This document shows positions 33,681 to 45,614 of a stretch of 64,000 bases of DNA, one piece after another. Each line of letters opens with the position of its first letter. Position 1 is the stretch's first letter. This DNA is from Zeugodacus cucurbitae (taxonomy: Eukaryota > Arthropoda > Insecta > Diptera > Tephritidae): NCBI RefSeq assembly GCF_028554725.1, contig NC_071668.1, forward strand, positions 57,393,732 to 57,457,731, in the 5' to 3' direction. A program made the translations under genes and the position numbers. Under the pieces are notes generated by a model. That model searched no databases. It saw nothing but the letters and a program-made list of their open reading frames with translations, and was not told where the DNA came from.

Positions 33681-35070
33681 CAAGTAAGGAAAGGCTAAGT
33701 TCGGATATAACCGAACATTTTATACTCTCGCAATTTATTCATTAAATTTGATATCGTATTATACAATATGGAAGCAGACATAATTCTTAGAGCGATTTCA
33801 ACTTTTTATGCCATTAAGCTACATTATATTGAAGTTTGTATGTTCACTTAATTTTGCTGAGATATCAAACATATTAACCGATATATATGGTATTAAGGTC
33901 GTCGGAAGTTTAAAAATTTGCATGTGCGGTATATGAGGTACTATATGGTAGACAAAAAGACATATTGGCCTAATTTGCTTTGAATTTCTTTAGAATATTT
34001 GAGAGATTTACCGATATTTTCAGTAAAAAACCAGAAAAAAAAGTTAACTTCGGCTGTACCGAAGCTAATATACCCTTCACAGGTGCATTTCTTTTATTAA
34101 CTATGTGTTTAAGCAAATCTAAAGATGTAAGAAAAAGTAAGTAAAAATAAAGAAAACATTTAACTAATTATTTTTAACCGGGTTGTAAACATTAAGATTA
34201 TATAGTTAACCGATTTGAACAATTTGTTCGGAGATTATATTATTACCTTAAGCACTAATCCATGTCAAATTTCGTGAAGATACCACGTCATATGCGAAAA
34301 TTTTCCATACAAGCCATTGATTCCGATCGTTCGGTTTGTATGGCAGCTATATGCTATAGTGAACCGATCTGAACAATTTTTTCGGAGATTAAATTATTTC
34401 TATGAGCAATAACTCACACCAAATTTCGTAAAGATATGTAGTAAAATGCGGAAGTTTTCCATACAAGCCATTGATTCCGATCGTTCGGTTTGTATGGCAG
34501 CTATATGATATAGTGGTCCGATATCAGTAGTTTGGCCAAATGAGCAGCTTCTTGAAGAGAAAATTACATCTGCAGAATTTCAAAACGATATCTTAAAAAC
34601 TAAAGGACTAGTTCGTATATATACAAACAGACAGACAGACGGACATGGCTAAATCGAGTCAGTTCAACATACTGATAATTTATACATATACTTTATAGGG
34701 CTTCCTTCTGGGTGTTACAAACTTCGTAACAAACTTAATATACTCTGTTCAGGGTATAATTAACCCCAAACTTCAAGGTCCTCAAGTTCAATATCTGGGA
34801 TCTTGAAAAGTTATTGTCCGATTTCGGCTATTTTTATACGGGCTATGCCATACTAGAAATACAGTATTTGTGCAAAGTGTTGCTCCGATGTCATCACTAA
34901 TTGTAAAGAGAACGAGTAGGCGTGGTTGTGAACCGCATTTTGTTGAAATCGAGTTAGATGTTAAGGTGTGGCCACTCCCATTCAAATTTTGTATAGCAAT
35001 TTGATTACATCTTTATAACGAAATTTAGGTTTCCGGTGTTTTGGGGCTAAAGCAATCTTCTTAAGGTGTT
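33681..35070 (+). repeat. HINE-like element split by a DINE-1-type insert
   Basis: The left piece (33681-34040) starts CAAGTAAGGAAAGGCTAAGT, with the 'ggatataaccgaac' palindrome and TTTTATACTCTCGCAA. The right piece (34762-35070) resumes with 'aaggtcctcaagttcaatat' and 'ggcgtggttgtgaaccg'. Its 5' boundary sits at the same site as the repeat beside gene A, so both derive from one insertion before the duplication. Confidence 0.7.
34041..34761 (+). mobile_element. DINE-1-type (Helentron-related) element
   Basis: About 720 bp, opening AAGTTAACTTCGGCTGTACC with a short palindrome and 'taatatacccttcac', and closing with TTAATATACTCTGTTCAGGG TATA, a terminal hairpin. The core has 'acagacagacggacatggct', the GTCY-type microsatellite and adjoining motif of Drosophila DINE-1/INE-1 elements. 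Two direct repeats of about 130 bp (about 34225-34365 and 34370-34515) share 'ccattgattccgatcgttcg' and 'gtatggcagctatatg'. Non-coding; inserted in a HINE-like repeat. Confidence 0.8.
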
Positions 35071-35074
35071 ATTC

Positions 35075-35625
35075 TCTTTGCAATATGTTGCGACAGTATA
35101 AAAATGCATTGTATGCGGTTTCTCCGATCGAATAGCGATGACTAAAACATTCAAGCAAATACATTCCAGTTTCAGTTGCCTTGCCGTCTACGGCATTATT
35201 AAACATGTGCACCCATTAAACATGTGCTTATAAGAGAATTGCGAATAAGCACAGTAATATATACTCACACATATTACATATTTATATACATACATTCTCA
35301 TGCATATGGCAATTGGCGCTCACAATGAGAGAGATTTGTCAATGCTTCTCTCTTACTCTTTGCTTTATGTTTACTAATGTTAACAAAGCAACGAAAGACT
35401 TATCTACACAACACAACAAGTAATTCATTTCTGAGAACTATCAATATTTTATTATTAAAAATAAATTCGTATGTTCTTTATAAAAAAGTTACATAAAGAA
35501 CAATCACCATAAGCGATGGTATAATGTTATAATTTTAATTCAAATCACGTTGATTGAACGCTGTACTTTCGATTACGAGCAGTGACGATCTTAATTCTTC
35601 ATAAAAATGCTCACAAAAACATTTA
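35075..35625. other. Unassigned DNA
   Basis: No ORF or shared repeat recognised. Confidence 0.3.
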
Positions 35626-35629
35626 ATAG

Positions 35630-36709
35630 CAAGTAAGGAAGGGCTAAGTTCGGTTGTGACTGAACTTTTTATACTCTCGCAATTTATTTATTTAATTTTC
35701 TTAATATAACACACAATTTGACCCATATATATGGTATAAAGTCCATTGAAATTTTGAAAACCCTACTATTAAGTATATGGGAAATAGGGGAAGTTATGAC
35801 CCGATCTCACTCATTTTTGGCACGGAGATATATGATTAGAAGAAACATATTCCCTCTGAATTTCTTCAAAATATCTGAGATAATTACCTATATTTTCAGT
35901 AAAAAATGTGTTAGAAGCACTGAGGTCCTCATATTCGATATATAAGGTCTTGAAAACTTATTGTCCGATTTCGGCGATTTTTAGAAGGACGATGCCACGG
36001 ATCATATACAGTATTTGTGTAAACTTTTATTTCCTTATCTTCATTGGTTCCTTATGTATATCTTATAAAGTGAACGTGTTATCAGGGAGTCAAGAAAATA
36101 TTATATACCGAATTTCATTGAAATCTGTCGAGTAGTTCCTGAGATAGGGTTTTTGACCCATAAGTGGTCGGAACCATGCCCATTTAAGATTTTGTATACA
36201 ATTTTGAGTGCAGCTCTTCTATACCATCTTTACAATGAAATCAAGGGTTTGTGGTGGTTTTCCTTACTGAATTAAAGCATTTTTAGTAGTTTTCAACATA
36301 ACATTTGTATGGGCGGTGGGCGTGGTTACAATCCGATTTTCTCCATCTTTAGACTGTATAAGATAGTATCTAAAAGAAACGACTGTAGAAAGTTTTTGAT
36401 ATTGCTTCAGTGGCTTACGAGTTATGTACAAAAAACTTAGTAGGGGACAGGGCCACGTCCACTTCCCAAAAAAAATTAATTTATGACTTAGTTATAGCTC
36501 TTTATATGTTTTAGGTTTTTGTTCTTTTTTGCCCAAGAAATCCGTCTTCCAAGTTTCATCAAGACATTCTAATTTTTACCATTTTACGTCCAAATTTCAA
36601 ACCCTGAACACTTTGGTATATATGACTCTATATCCAACTCTTTTAGTTTTAGGTGTAACAAACAACCGTTATGCGAACAAAACTATAATACTCTCTTAGC
36701 AACTTTTGT
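35630..36709 (+). repeat. HINE-like element, near full length
   Basis: Begins CAAGTAAGGAAGGGCTAAGT with a 'ggttgtgactgaac' variant of the palindrome and TATACTCTCGCAA. It ends with 'caaacaaccgttatgcgaac' and ATACTCTCTTAGCAACTTTT, missing the last arm of the hairpin. The microsatellite core is largely lost. Confidence 0.75.
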
Positions 36710-37059
36710 ATGACCCTAATGTACCATTTAAAGACCATCGAACATTTTAATGTGTTTAAGTGGTTAAGATTTTTTTCTTGGTACTCATAACAGTTTTCAG
36801 TCAATAGGTGAAGGAAGTAAGGTATGAACAATTTAGAAATGAAATCCTTAAGTTCTATGGTTATGCTATACTAGTTATCTCTTTATCCCTAATGCTTTCC
36901 ATGACTTCAGTGTTATGAAATTTGTTTTCGAAAAGAAGCTTGATTTCTTTGTAATAGAGAGGACTAACGATTTTCTATGCTAAAAAAGACCAACCAATAA
37001 TCTGATTATAAGTAAGTATAAACTTTAGCTCTAAAACAGTAGCTTCGAACTACTTAGCA

Positions 37060-37290
37060 ATAAGCACATATGCGGTGAGATTAGGGATCAAGGCAGACTC
37101 TTGTTGCCAATAGAGAAAGGCGAAGAGGAATCATGGAAGCACTTCCTCCTTCAAAGTCCACCATTCACCATACTAAGGTTAAAACACCTCGGTAGGCACA
37201 CCTTCAGCGAACCCATGGAAGTGACTGGAATCGACATTAGCTCACTTAAGAACTTTAAAACAGAGTCCAAGCGCTTTGTCGGATCCTAAG
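37060..37290 (+). pseudogene. Non-LTR retrotransposon C-terminal fragment
   Basis: The frame reads ESWKHFLLQSPPFTILRLKH then LGRHTFSEPMEV and ends SKRFVGS at a stop. This matches the 'ExxxHFLxxCPAFxxLRxxxLG' C-terminal region after the RNase H domain of jockey/LOA/R1-type elements. The first cysteine of that motif has become serine. Only about 60 codons remain. Confidence 0.55.
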
Positions 37291-37294
37291 AGTT

Positions 37295-38215
37295 TTGGCA
37301 ATTCCTCAGGAATAGTTGGATATCACAGTGAGAACCCAACTTCAGAAACTTGGAATCTTTGCTCAATGGTTTTAGGACCATTTAAGAGACAGACGTTTTT
37401 CCGATCTCTCATTACAACGAACCACGGCACACATATATTTTTCATATGTACTAAAGCACTAAATGCGGCGAAATAAATATATAAGAATGATAATACGACT
37501 CTTCTATAAACTAAAAACAATCTTAGCGCAATCATCACAAGAACGCTATCAAAAAAAGCAAACACAAACAAAGACGACGGCATTAATATCATTAAACTAC
37601 CGCCAGCCAAAGTGATTGTCTGGAAGAACTTCAAAAGAAAAGTGTAACTAAAACACGTAGCAACATATAAACTGTTTAGCAGCTCAAGAAGTTTCTCGCC
37701 GCGCGCAACACTTTCTTCGGTTTTCCTGCTGTGTTTCACTCGAATACACCTTTCACTCGTTCGCGTTCTTCTGTCTGCATGTCAATGCGTCCTGTCTAAG
37801 GCGCCACACAACTTATGCACTTTACCTATGTATGTAAAGGTAAATGTATGCAATTGAAGCGAGCGACACGCGAAAGTCTAGATGAGGTTTATAAAAGGCG
37901 AGCTGACGTGACTATGCATCCAGCATACAAATGTTCGGTGATCATAGGTACTGAACATCCGATGAAAGTATGTGCTGTGACAATAAAAACCACAAAGAAA
38001 AGTATAACTTTCAATTTCAAAGAATTTTTAGTGCACGCAGCAAATTTTCGTGTTGCTTAGAATTTTAAATAGACAACAATTTTCCCCCTCCCTCCGTCAC
38101 TTTGATGTGTAGCATAAGCATAATATGAAGGAGTTCTATTGTATATAAGTCACTTGCGATGCGAGAAAAATAAAAGAAGACAGTTTGAGTGTGTGAAAGC
38201 GAAAGTGATTGAAGA
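37295..38215. other. Unassigned DNA with non-convincing ORFs
   Basis: A 138-aa hydrophobic ORF at 37323-37739 (minus) and an 81-aa ORF at 37815-38060 (plus) have no signal peptide with cleavage context, no domain and no paralog here. I do not call them genes, though the 138-aa frame is long for chance. Confidence 0.3.
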
Positions 38216-38219
38216 GGTT

Positions 38220-38765
38220 TAAGACTATTGTCGGTTTATTGCATTTCGTCAAAAGTCATCTTCAATTGATGGGAAGAAATAATACCGTCTTAACAAAGCA
38301 ATCTAGACGAACTGTAGATAAGATGACTTGATCTTGAAAGGCGAATATTGGTTTCAGTGCCAGTGTTTTCACGGTAAGAAGAGTAATAAAAAATTGTTAG
38401 CATCTGGTGCCCAGTCGTGTTTTCAGTTGAAAAGCACGTTTTCTAGCACGTTCCCATAACCGCGAAGGGGTGTGATGGTTTAGGGTGCGGCATAGACCCC
38501 AGGTATTATAAAACAATTAAAAAATATCTGCATCTCGAACAAATATTCGAATCTGTATTTCCGAAATTTTCTAATATTTTTAGATCCATTCCCTGCCGTA
38601 GTAAAATCTGAGAGTATTCTTCTGACCTTAATATAATTGAAAATCTATGGAGTGGATGTCCCGCAAGGTTTATAAGCAGCGATAAAAATAGCATGGACGA
38701 CCACTTAAAAATCCTTTATGATAGCGTGCTAAATAGAATTTTTTCAATTATCCTAAATAAAGGAG
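38220..38765 (+). pseudogene. Tc1-like transposase relic
   Basis: Scattered frames recall a Tc1 transposase: 'QSRRTVDKMT' (HTH region), 'GLGCGID', then EYSSDLNIIENLWSG, which is the third catalytic block (SPDLNPIENLW), followed by 'DDHLKILYDSVLNRIF'. Several stops and frameshifts. Terminal repeats not identified. Confidence 0.6.
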
Positions 38766-38769
38766 GCAA

Positions 38770-38915
38770 TGTATGTGTATGTGATTGGCGTTGAACCGTT
38801 TAGCCGATTATAGCCGAATCGATGAGAGCGCGCCACTGATCTTTCCTTCTTTGGTTCGCCGAGAGAGGCTTTTCAATTGCCTACTCAGTCCAAAGTAGCA
38901 CCTGTTGGCAAGAGG
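38770..38915 (-). pseudogene. Non-LTR 3' fragment (CATA tail type), minus
   Basis: On the minus strand: 'ggtgctactttggactgagt', a short deletion, then 'cgattcggctataatcggct' and a 'cacatacacatac' tail. It is the same family as 15349-15505. Confidence 0.6.
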
Positions 38916-39045
38916 AAGGACCTGTCTTCACTTGGTATTACCAATTGGCGCCAAACTGCCAAAAGGAGAGATGCGTGGCGCGCTGTTGTGGGCTCGGCTA
39001 TAACCGCGTAAGCGGTGTCTACGCCAGTAAAGAAGAAGAAGAATG
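38915..39045 (+). pseudogene. Non-LTR 3' fragment (GAA tail type), plus
   Basis: Reads 'ggtattaccaattggcgcc', 'gagatgcgtggcgcgctgtt', 'ggctataaccgcgtaagcgg', 'tgtctacgccagtaaag' and an 'aagaagaagaa' tail. It lies head to head with the minus-strand fragment just before it. Confidence 0.6.
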
Positions 39046-39049
39046 AGAC

Positions 39050-41950
39050 TACTGTACCTATTCAGTGACGCAAATTTAATAGTAAATTTTTTTCGTTATT
39101 TATTAAAATACCTCATTTAAAAAATATGAAAGGTACATTTTTCATTTTCACACAACATTTATTTAAAAATAGACATATCTTTAAAACCGAGCTTAAATGA
39201 AGCTTCTGCGATGTCTACATGAAGAGAAATAAGCTCGTATCTTAGTAATAAAAAATCTTAAAAATTCAAGTAAATCAAGGTGTATATTGAAATCTCGTCC
39301 GAAGTAAAAAATCAGTTGATATGTAAATAGGAAGTAATATTCAAAACTAAATAACTTAGACAATATCAGCAAAATACATTTTTTCCTTTAAGTGATTTTG
39401 ATTGTGGAAAATTCACCTCAAAAGAAACTTAAAAAAAAACATACTCTCCTAGTTTTTTGCCAATAGCAACGAGGGCTTCTATAAGAATGGCTCTGTAACA
39501 TTATCTTCAAAATGTCAACAAGTTGTTGAACAGAACTGCATATACATAAATCGGATCATTCGAACTGTGCTAAATAAAACCTTCAGTTTACAGAAAAAAT
39601 AATGATTTTCTTTATATATATATATACTTATTACCTCATCGTGAGGTGAGGTGAACAGAAAATTTCATATTTTAAGCTTTAAAGAAATCACGAAAGTAAA
39701 AAAATGTACAAAGAATCGGCTAAATATGGCCAATGCCGATGCTGAATTTTGTGACCGATACTGACCGATGCCGATGTCAAGGCCTATTAATCGGTCGGAC
39801 TCTAATAACAAGTACTAAGTTATCAGCCTTGCAATTTTACCAATTCTAGAGACAGCTCAACTAACGAAGGTTTTGTTTCAATCCACAATATGTTCATGTC
39901 AATGGTTATGAACTATGGTAAATTAAAGTTCATACTTACAAGTCTCATCAAACGAAGTTGTTCGCCTTTCACTACTAAAACTGGGAACAGATAAGAGCCA
40001 TATGATAATAGATATGCTAATTTATTCTCAAAGTGCGAAAATTTTGTGAAGGTTTTGATGGGACGGTATCATTGCTGGTTTCTTTTTGAAAATATAAACC
40101 TTATTTATGTTCGCAAGATAGCTAACTAACAGCATATTTACTAAACTAACGGATTCGATATAGAAATTTTGTTTTGTTAAACTGTAAATTAACAGATTTT
40201 CCATAGTTTGAAATAGATTTTTTTCAAAATCTGCATATTGTCGCTAGGTTATCTCGTTCTATTTAAATAAACTTTTATACCAGTTATTACACCTGTCTCA
40301 GCAATTTAATAACGGGAAGTTGTAGGCATGTTTTGCAGGCGACTTTATAAACTCGCAGCTTATTATCAAAAAGTTGTCTACAAAATTCTCAGTTAATTGC
40401 TTTTACTTCCGTACGACGTGTTCGCTAAAAAACTATTAAGGCATAAGCACTCATAGACACAACTAATAAAATTTTGCAACAACATATGTAATAAGGTATT
40501 TTTAGAAGTACATATATATATGCTTGTGTCATTAACACTTTCTTATGAACATATACAAACAAATTCTTTACTCATTCTCAGGAGCTGTCTTTACTCAAAC
40601 ATAATTGCCGCAACAATTTTGTATGTATGTACATATGTAATGCTTGTTAACCACAACTTTGTGAAGTACGTGCTAAAATGTGCCCGTAGAAGAGAGTAGC
40701 AGAAGAAGGCAACGATTTGTTTACGTTACACTGCTTGTGGTATGCCATTTTGTTTTGCAAAAAAATATATGAAAATTTGTGCGCAGCTACTACTGAGGCG
40801 TACACTGCGTATACGTAACCTTTTTTAAAACTGCAATATAAAACTCTGTTCTTCAATATACATATATGTATGTATTTATATATATATCATGGTATATAAT
40901 ATATATGTAGGCGCCTCTTCGCTGCCAAACCAAATCATTTTAATTCGCTTTAATTCCACACCAACGCTCTCCAACAGCTGCTTCTACTGAAAATTTAATT
41001 ACACAAGTAGGAATGCAATTGTGGCAACTGAAAAAGGGAAAAAAAACATTCAAATTGCTTTGCGTCCAAATCTTAAATGTGGCACTTAAAGTGAAATTTC
41101 CTTCACAATCGTGCATATTTTACCGACCTTTTTCTTGCAATCGTTATTATGACCGCGCCTTACACAATCCTTCGCTGTCTCCAGCGCATAATGTCTGCTT
41201 GGATTGCTAATGTCTAAAATTAAAATTGCGACAATTTTTAGTTTTATTACGTTTTTAAGTGGCACTGGCAGCCAATTAAGTTTCCCCAACGCTTTAATCA
41301 CTTCATTTCTTCCTCAATGCCCGACTTGGCTTAAGCTAATAACAATGCCAACCATAAGCTCGGCGGTGGCGCTTAAGCTCTGGCACAAATATACATATAA
41401 GTATGTATGTATTTACATTAAGAAGACCCAACAGCATCACTTGATGATGAGTAAATGACAGCTACGGCAAACAAGTGAGCAAAGTTTTGCAATAAAAGCT
41501 GGTAGCATTGTAGTGATGCTTTAGTGGAGCGGTCGCTAAGTTGCTTCGGCACAAGTTTAAAGTGACAACAAACGTTCTCGGTAAATTGTAGATACAGAAA
41601 TACTCATTTGAAAGTTTAAAGATTTGATTTGCTGATTATCAGTTAAATCGAGCCTATCTACAATTATGCGAATGATATGATGCATAAAGTATGTACTACG
41701 TTGATCCATGAACTCTAGTTTATTGGACATTTCAAGTAAAAATTTTCTTTTCTGATACTATTACATATTACGGAGACACCTGGGTGGTATAAAATGCAAG
41801 GTCACTTACGTTTAAGTTGCACCATAAACTCGAGTTTGTTGAATATTTTGTGTTTAACATAAAAAACTGCTTACAAACACACGAACTGTTTTACTCGTTC
41901 GAAAGTTTATCTTCCAATAACAATAAGTTTTCAAATTTACCTCTTTTTCT
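39050..41950. other. Unassigned intergenic DNA
   Basis: AT-rich, with (TA)n runs near 39616-39632 and 40855-40910. No supported gene; ORFs up to 84 aa show no domain or paralog. Confidence 0.35.
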
Positions 41951-41957
41951 TTTTAAA

Positions 41958-43191
41958 ACAAGTAAGGAAGGGCTAAGTTCGGGTGTAACCGAACATTTTA
42001 TACTCTCGCAATTTATTTATTTAACTTTATTTATGTTATATAATACACAATTTGACCCACATATTCGTCATATATATTGTATAAAGTCCATTGAAAGTTG
42101 GAAACCATAATATTAGTTTAGAAGCACCGAGGTCCTCGTGTTCGATATATGGGGCCTTGAAAACCTATGGTCCGATTTCGGCGATTTTTGGAATGGGCTG
42201 CCACACTATAAACATAGTATTTGTGCTAAGCTCTGCACCGATATGTTCACTAGTGCTTACTTTATATATTGTAAAGTAAACGATTCAGATTGTCTTCAAA
42301 GTTCTGGTATATAGGAAGTAGGCGTGGTTGTGAAGCGATTTGGCCTATTTTCACAACATATCATTGGGATGTAAGGAAACTATTACAAACCAAGTTTCAT
42401 TGAAATCGGTCGAGTAGTTCCTGAGATATGGTTTTTGACCCATAAGTGGGCGACGCCACGCCCATTTTCCATTTTGTAAAAAAATCTGAGTGAGTGCAGC
42501 TTCCATCTGCCATTTCTTATGTGAAATTTAGTATTTCTGACGTTTTTCGTTAGTGAGTTAACCCACTTTTAGTAATTTTCAACCTAACTTTTGTATGGGA
42601 GGTGGGCGTGGTTATGATCCGATTTCTTTCATTTTTGGACTGTATTAGGAAGTGGCTAAAAGAAACGACTGCAGAAAGTTTGGTTTATATAGCTCTATTG
42701 GTTTGCGTGATATGTATGATATGATATGTACAAAAAACTTAGTAGGGGGCGGGGCCACGCCCACTTCCCCACAAAAATTACATCCAAATATGCCCCTTAA
42801 TAGTACGATCCCTCATACCAAATTTTATTTCCATAGTTTTTTTATGGCTTAGTTATGGCACTTTATGTGTTTTCGGTTTTCGCCATTTTGTGGGCGTGGC
42901 AGTGGTCCGATTTTGCTCATTTTCGAAAGCAACCTTTCTATGGTGCCAAGAAATAAGTGTACCAAGTTTCATCAAGATATCTTAATTTTTACTCAAGTTA
43001 CAGCTTGCACAGATGGACGGACGGACGGACGGACAGACAGACATTCGGATTTGAACTCCACTCTTCACCCTGATCACTTTGGTATATATAACCCTATATC
43101 TAACTCGTTTAGTTTTGGGTGTTACAAACAACCGTTATGTGAACAAAACTATAATACTCTCTTTAGCAACTTTTGTTGCGAGAGTATAAAA
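41958..43191 (+). repeat. HINE-like element, best full-length copy
   Basis: About 1.23 kb. The 5' end is CAAGTAAGGAAGGGCTAAGT, then palindrome TTCGGGTGTAACCGAA and TTTTATACTCTCGCAA. A (GGAC)n/(GACA)n microsatellite lies at about 43014-43045. The 3' end is an imperfect hairpin: ATACTCTC..GCAAC, a TTTT loop, then GTTGCGAGAGTAT. The terminal motif thus recurs inverted near both ends, as described for Helentron-associated interspersed elements. No transposase; the family name is inferred from structure. Confidence 0.75.
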
Positions 43192-43194
43192 ATA

Positions 43195-45005
43195 ACCTAT
43201 TCAGTGGCAAAAATAAAAATTTTGGATAGGATACTTCCAAAGGTAATATCTAAAGCTCATACTCGTATGATATTTTGACATCGAAATCTACTGAAAGAAA
43301 TCTATCAAGCTGTCGGATGAATTAAAAAATACTGAAAATATGAGAGTAATTGCTAAAAATACGGCTAATGGAGTAAACATTTAAGGCTATAGTGTACATA
43401 CTATTTAAATCTCGATCTGGAGATGCTTTTATGTTTAATCAGTAGACTGTATATAAACTTTTTGACAATATTTACCTACATCTATTCTAGGCGTCAATTT
43501 TTTTTTTATGTAAAAGTTGTCTGAGTGTTTCATGAACAAATTATAGATAATGTTTCATAAACAGAGTCTATCCTTATTAGAATAATTCTGTGTGGATAAT
43601 TAAATATTAAGTTTGGATTCCCAAAGAATTCAACAGAATAGTAAACTCTTTCTTTCAAAATGGAAATAATGTGTAAGGTTATAACAGCAAATATATAATC
43701 AATATTTATATATCTGTCTGTAAGATTTCAAGGTTGTATTTCAAGCTTTAACTTAAATACTGTGTTTTCTTTTGAAAAATATATGTTTAACAGCAAATAT
43801 GTAACTATTTTTTATTTAGAATTAGGGTAATCCTATTTGCATCGAGTAAAAGAATTATTAATCATTAGAAAAAATATTTAAAACCGCCCTTAAAACATTC
43901 CTCGAGAAGATTAATTTCAAATATATCAGCTGTTAGTAATATAACAATATAATTTAGGAGTATCACAAGAGGACCTAGTTGAATGCAACTAAGTCTACGA
44001 TAAATTCAGAATGAACCCAAGAGAACGCACGTTGCAGTAAAATTCAACATAAAGTATACCCTTATATTCCAGTTTAGTCTCAGTAGAACCATAACGAGAC
44101 TCCCAGTGCTTATTATACCCCAAGGTGAAAGAAAAACTAAACTAAAAATGTTCACCTTACTGAGAAATAACCCATGTATATTAATACTAGAAAACACATT
44201 GCCATATATGCAATTTAATCCCAACATTCAACAAACAAATTCCCGCAGGATATGCGAAGCATTACAAGCAATCAGGTTGATCTATGCAGCATTTAAGATA
44301 TTCACATACACATATAATACATAAACGAGTACATACTTATATTCATACATATGCTTATGCACTTGATGAGCAAAAATCTTCAAGAGGTGCAATGCCCAGA
44401 GGTGCAAGAAACTATACATAAAAGGATATAAAACAAATCCTAGACACTTAACACAAACCTCCTGCAGCCAACAACAGCAATAGGGAGCGTAACTAAAATC
44501 GCAAGACGAAATACATGAAAACGAACTTTAGACTCGATTCGTTATACAGCATTTTATAGTTTCTTATTCGTTTTCGTATTCTAACTACAAAATAAATACA
44601 TCAGTGCACTTCCCGTATGCCTCAAGGTATGTTAGTAAATGGAAATGTGGTGGACAGTGGGGTTAAGATGGATAAAAATGCGTTTTTTTCTCGAATAAAA
44701 ACTAAATTCTTATTTTTCTGGTTGGAAAAATATATAAATTCGAAATTTAAGCGGTGCTATAACAACACACCGGTACATTGCCACGCCCATAATTTGATTA
44801 TATAAGGTTGTCAAATATCCGCCTTTTTGTCTTTTGAATTTCGCGGCTATGTAAAAAGCGCTAATATATATAATTTTTTGAATGAAAGTATGTTGATTTC
44901 TCTTTTTCATATTCTTATGCAATGAGGCATCGTGGCTTGTTACAATAAAACCAACGAACTTGAGGCACGATCTCAGCACGACAGAGCTGTAGTTAGGGGG
45001 ACTGA
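43195..45005. other. Unassigned intergenic DNA
   Basis: AT-rich. ORFs up to 89 aa on both strands at 44006-44979 have no recognised domain. Confidence 0.35.
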
Positions 45006-45009
45006 ATAT

Positions 45010-45610
45010 AGGTTAGGTTAGGTTAGTGTGGTGGGCCATAGACCAGTTATAGCCCTTAGCGATACCAGATGGAGTCCCGTCACGTATTCCCTGAGTAGTA
45101 GTCATCTGCTAGTGCAGGACAAACGCATAAGAGATGCTCCACCGTCCACTCTCCTTGGTGCCCTGTGGACATTTCCTGCATTCATCCCAATCTGAGAGCC
45201 CATTCATATAGATGTGCGCTGCTACTAGACTGTGACTAGTAAGTATGCTAACCATGGTCCTTTAGTCCTTTCTGCACAGTGCTAGTAAGAAACTTGTATA
45301 TTTCTGATCCACCGCTTTGCACATGACCTTTGCGGAATTGCAACGCGGTAGATTCTTCCATCGCGCTTTGATTCTCTTCATCATGCATCTGTCTATATCA
45401 TCGTACAGACAATGCATGGGTTTGCCAATGTCGATCATGTTTTCAGGGGACAGCTGTACACCGATATTGGCAATCCTGTCAACGATTTCGTTGCCCGATT
45501 TCCTGGGTTATTGCCTTGATTGCCGCTTGGTTATCTACGTAGACGTTAACTCTGGAGTATCGGCCTCTGCCTGAAATATACTGCAGTAGTCCGGACTGAA
45601 TAGAACTACT
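45010..45610 (-). pseudogene. Non-LTR retrotransposon RNase H/C-terminal end
   Basis: On the minus strand: an RNase H-type block with STxITKRQ near the 'IYVDNQAAIKAI' position, 'DRIANIGVQLSPENMIDIGK', 'PMHCLYDDIDRCMMKR', 'AKVMCKAVDQKYTSFLLALC', and 'LSDWDECRKCPQGTKE'. Stops and frameshifts interrupt it, but one frame is open for about 85 codons. The 3' end is 'tatggcccaccacac' followed by (TAACC)3. It belongs to a different family from the RT at 10507, with an RNase H domain as in jockey/LOA/R1-like groups. Confidence 0.7.
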
Positions 45611-45614
45611 ATAT

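Larger units (their letters stand above)
32200..33800 (+). repeat. Right arm of inverted gene duplication
   Basis: Aligns with the reverse complement of 1640-4990 from 'aaagcttatactttatacat' upstream through gene B to 'caagaaattgcaag' and into the adjoining HINE-like repeat. It has an uninterrupted 'tatacatacatatatatat' stretch where the left arm carries the rosa-type mariner. It also contains an extra stretch in the 3' flank (about 33500-33600) that the left arm lacks. Confidence 0.8.

Noticed and set aside
37323..37739. A 138-aa hydrophobic minus-strand ORF
   Set aside because: It has no family resemblance, overlaps the region next to a LINE fragment and has no paralog or flanking gene signals. 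Long but unsupported.
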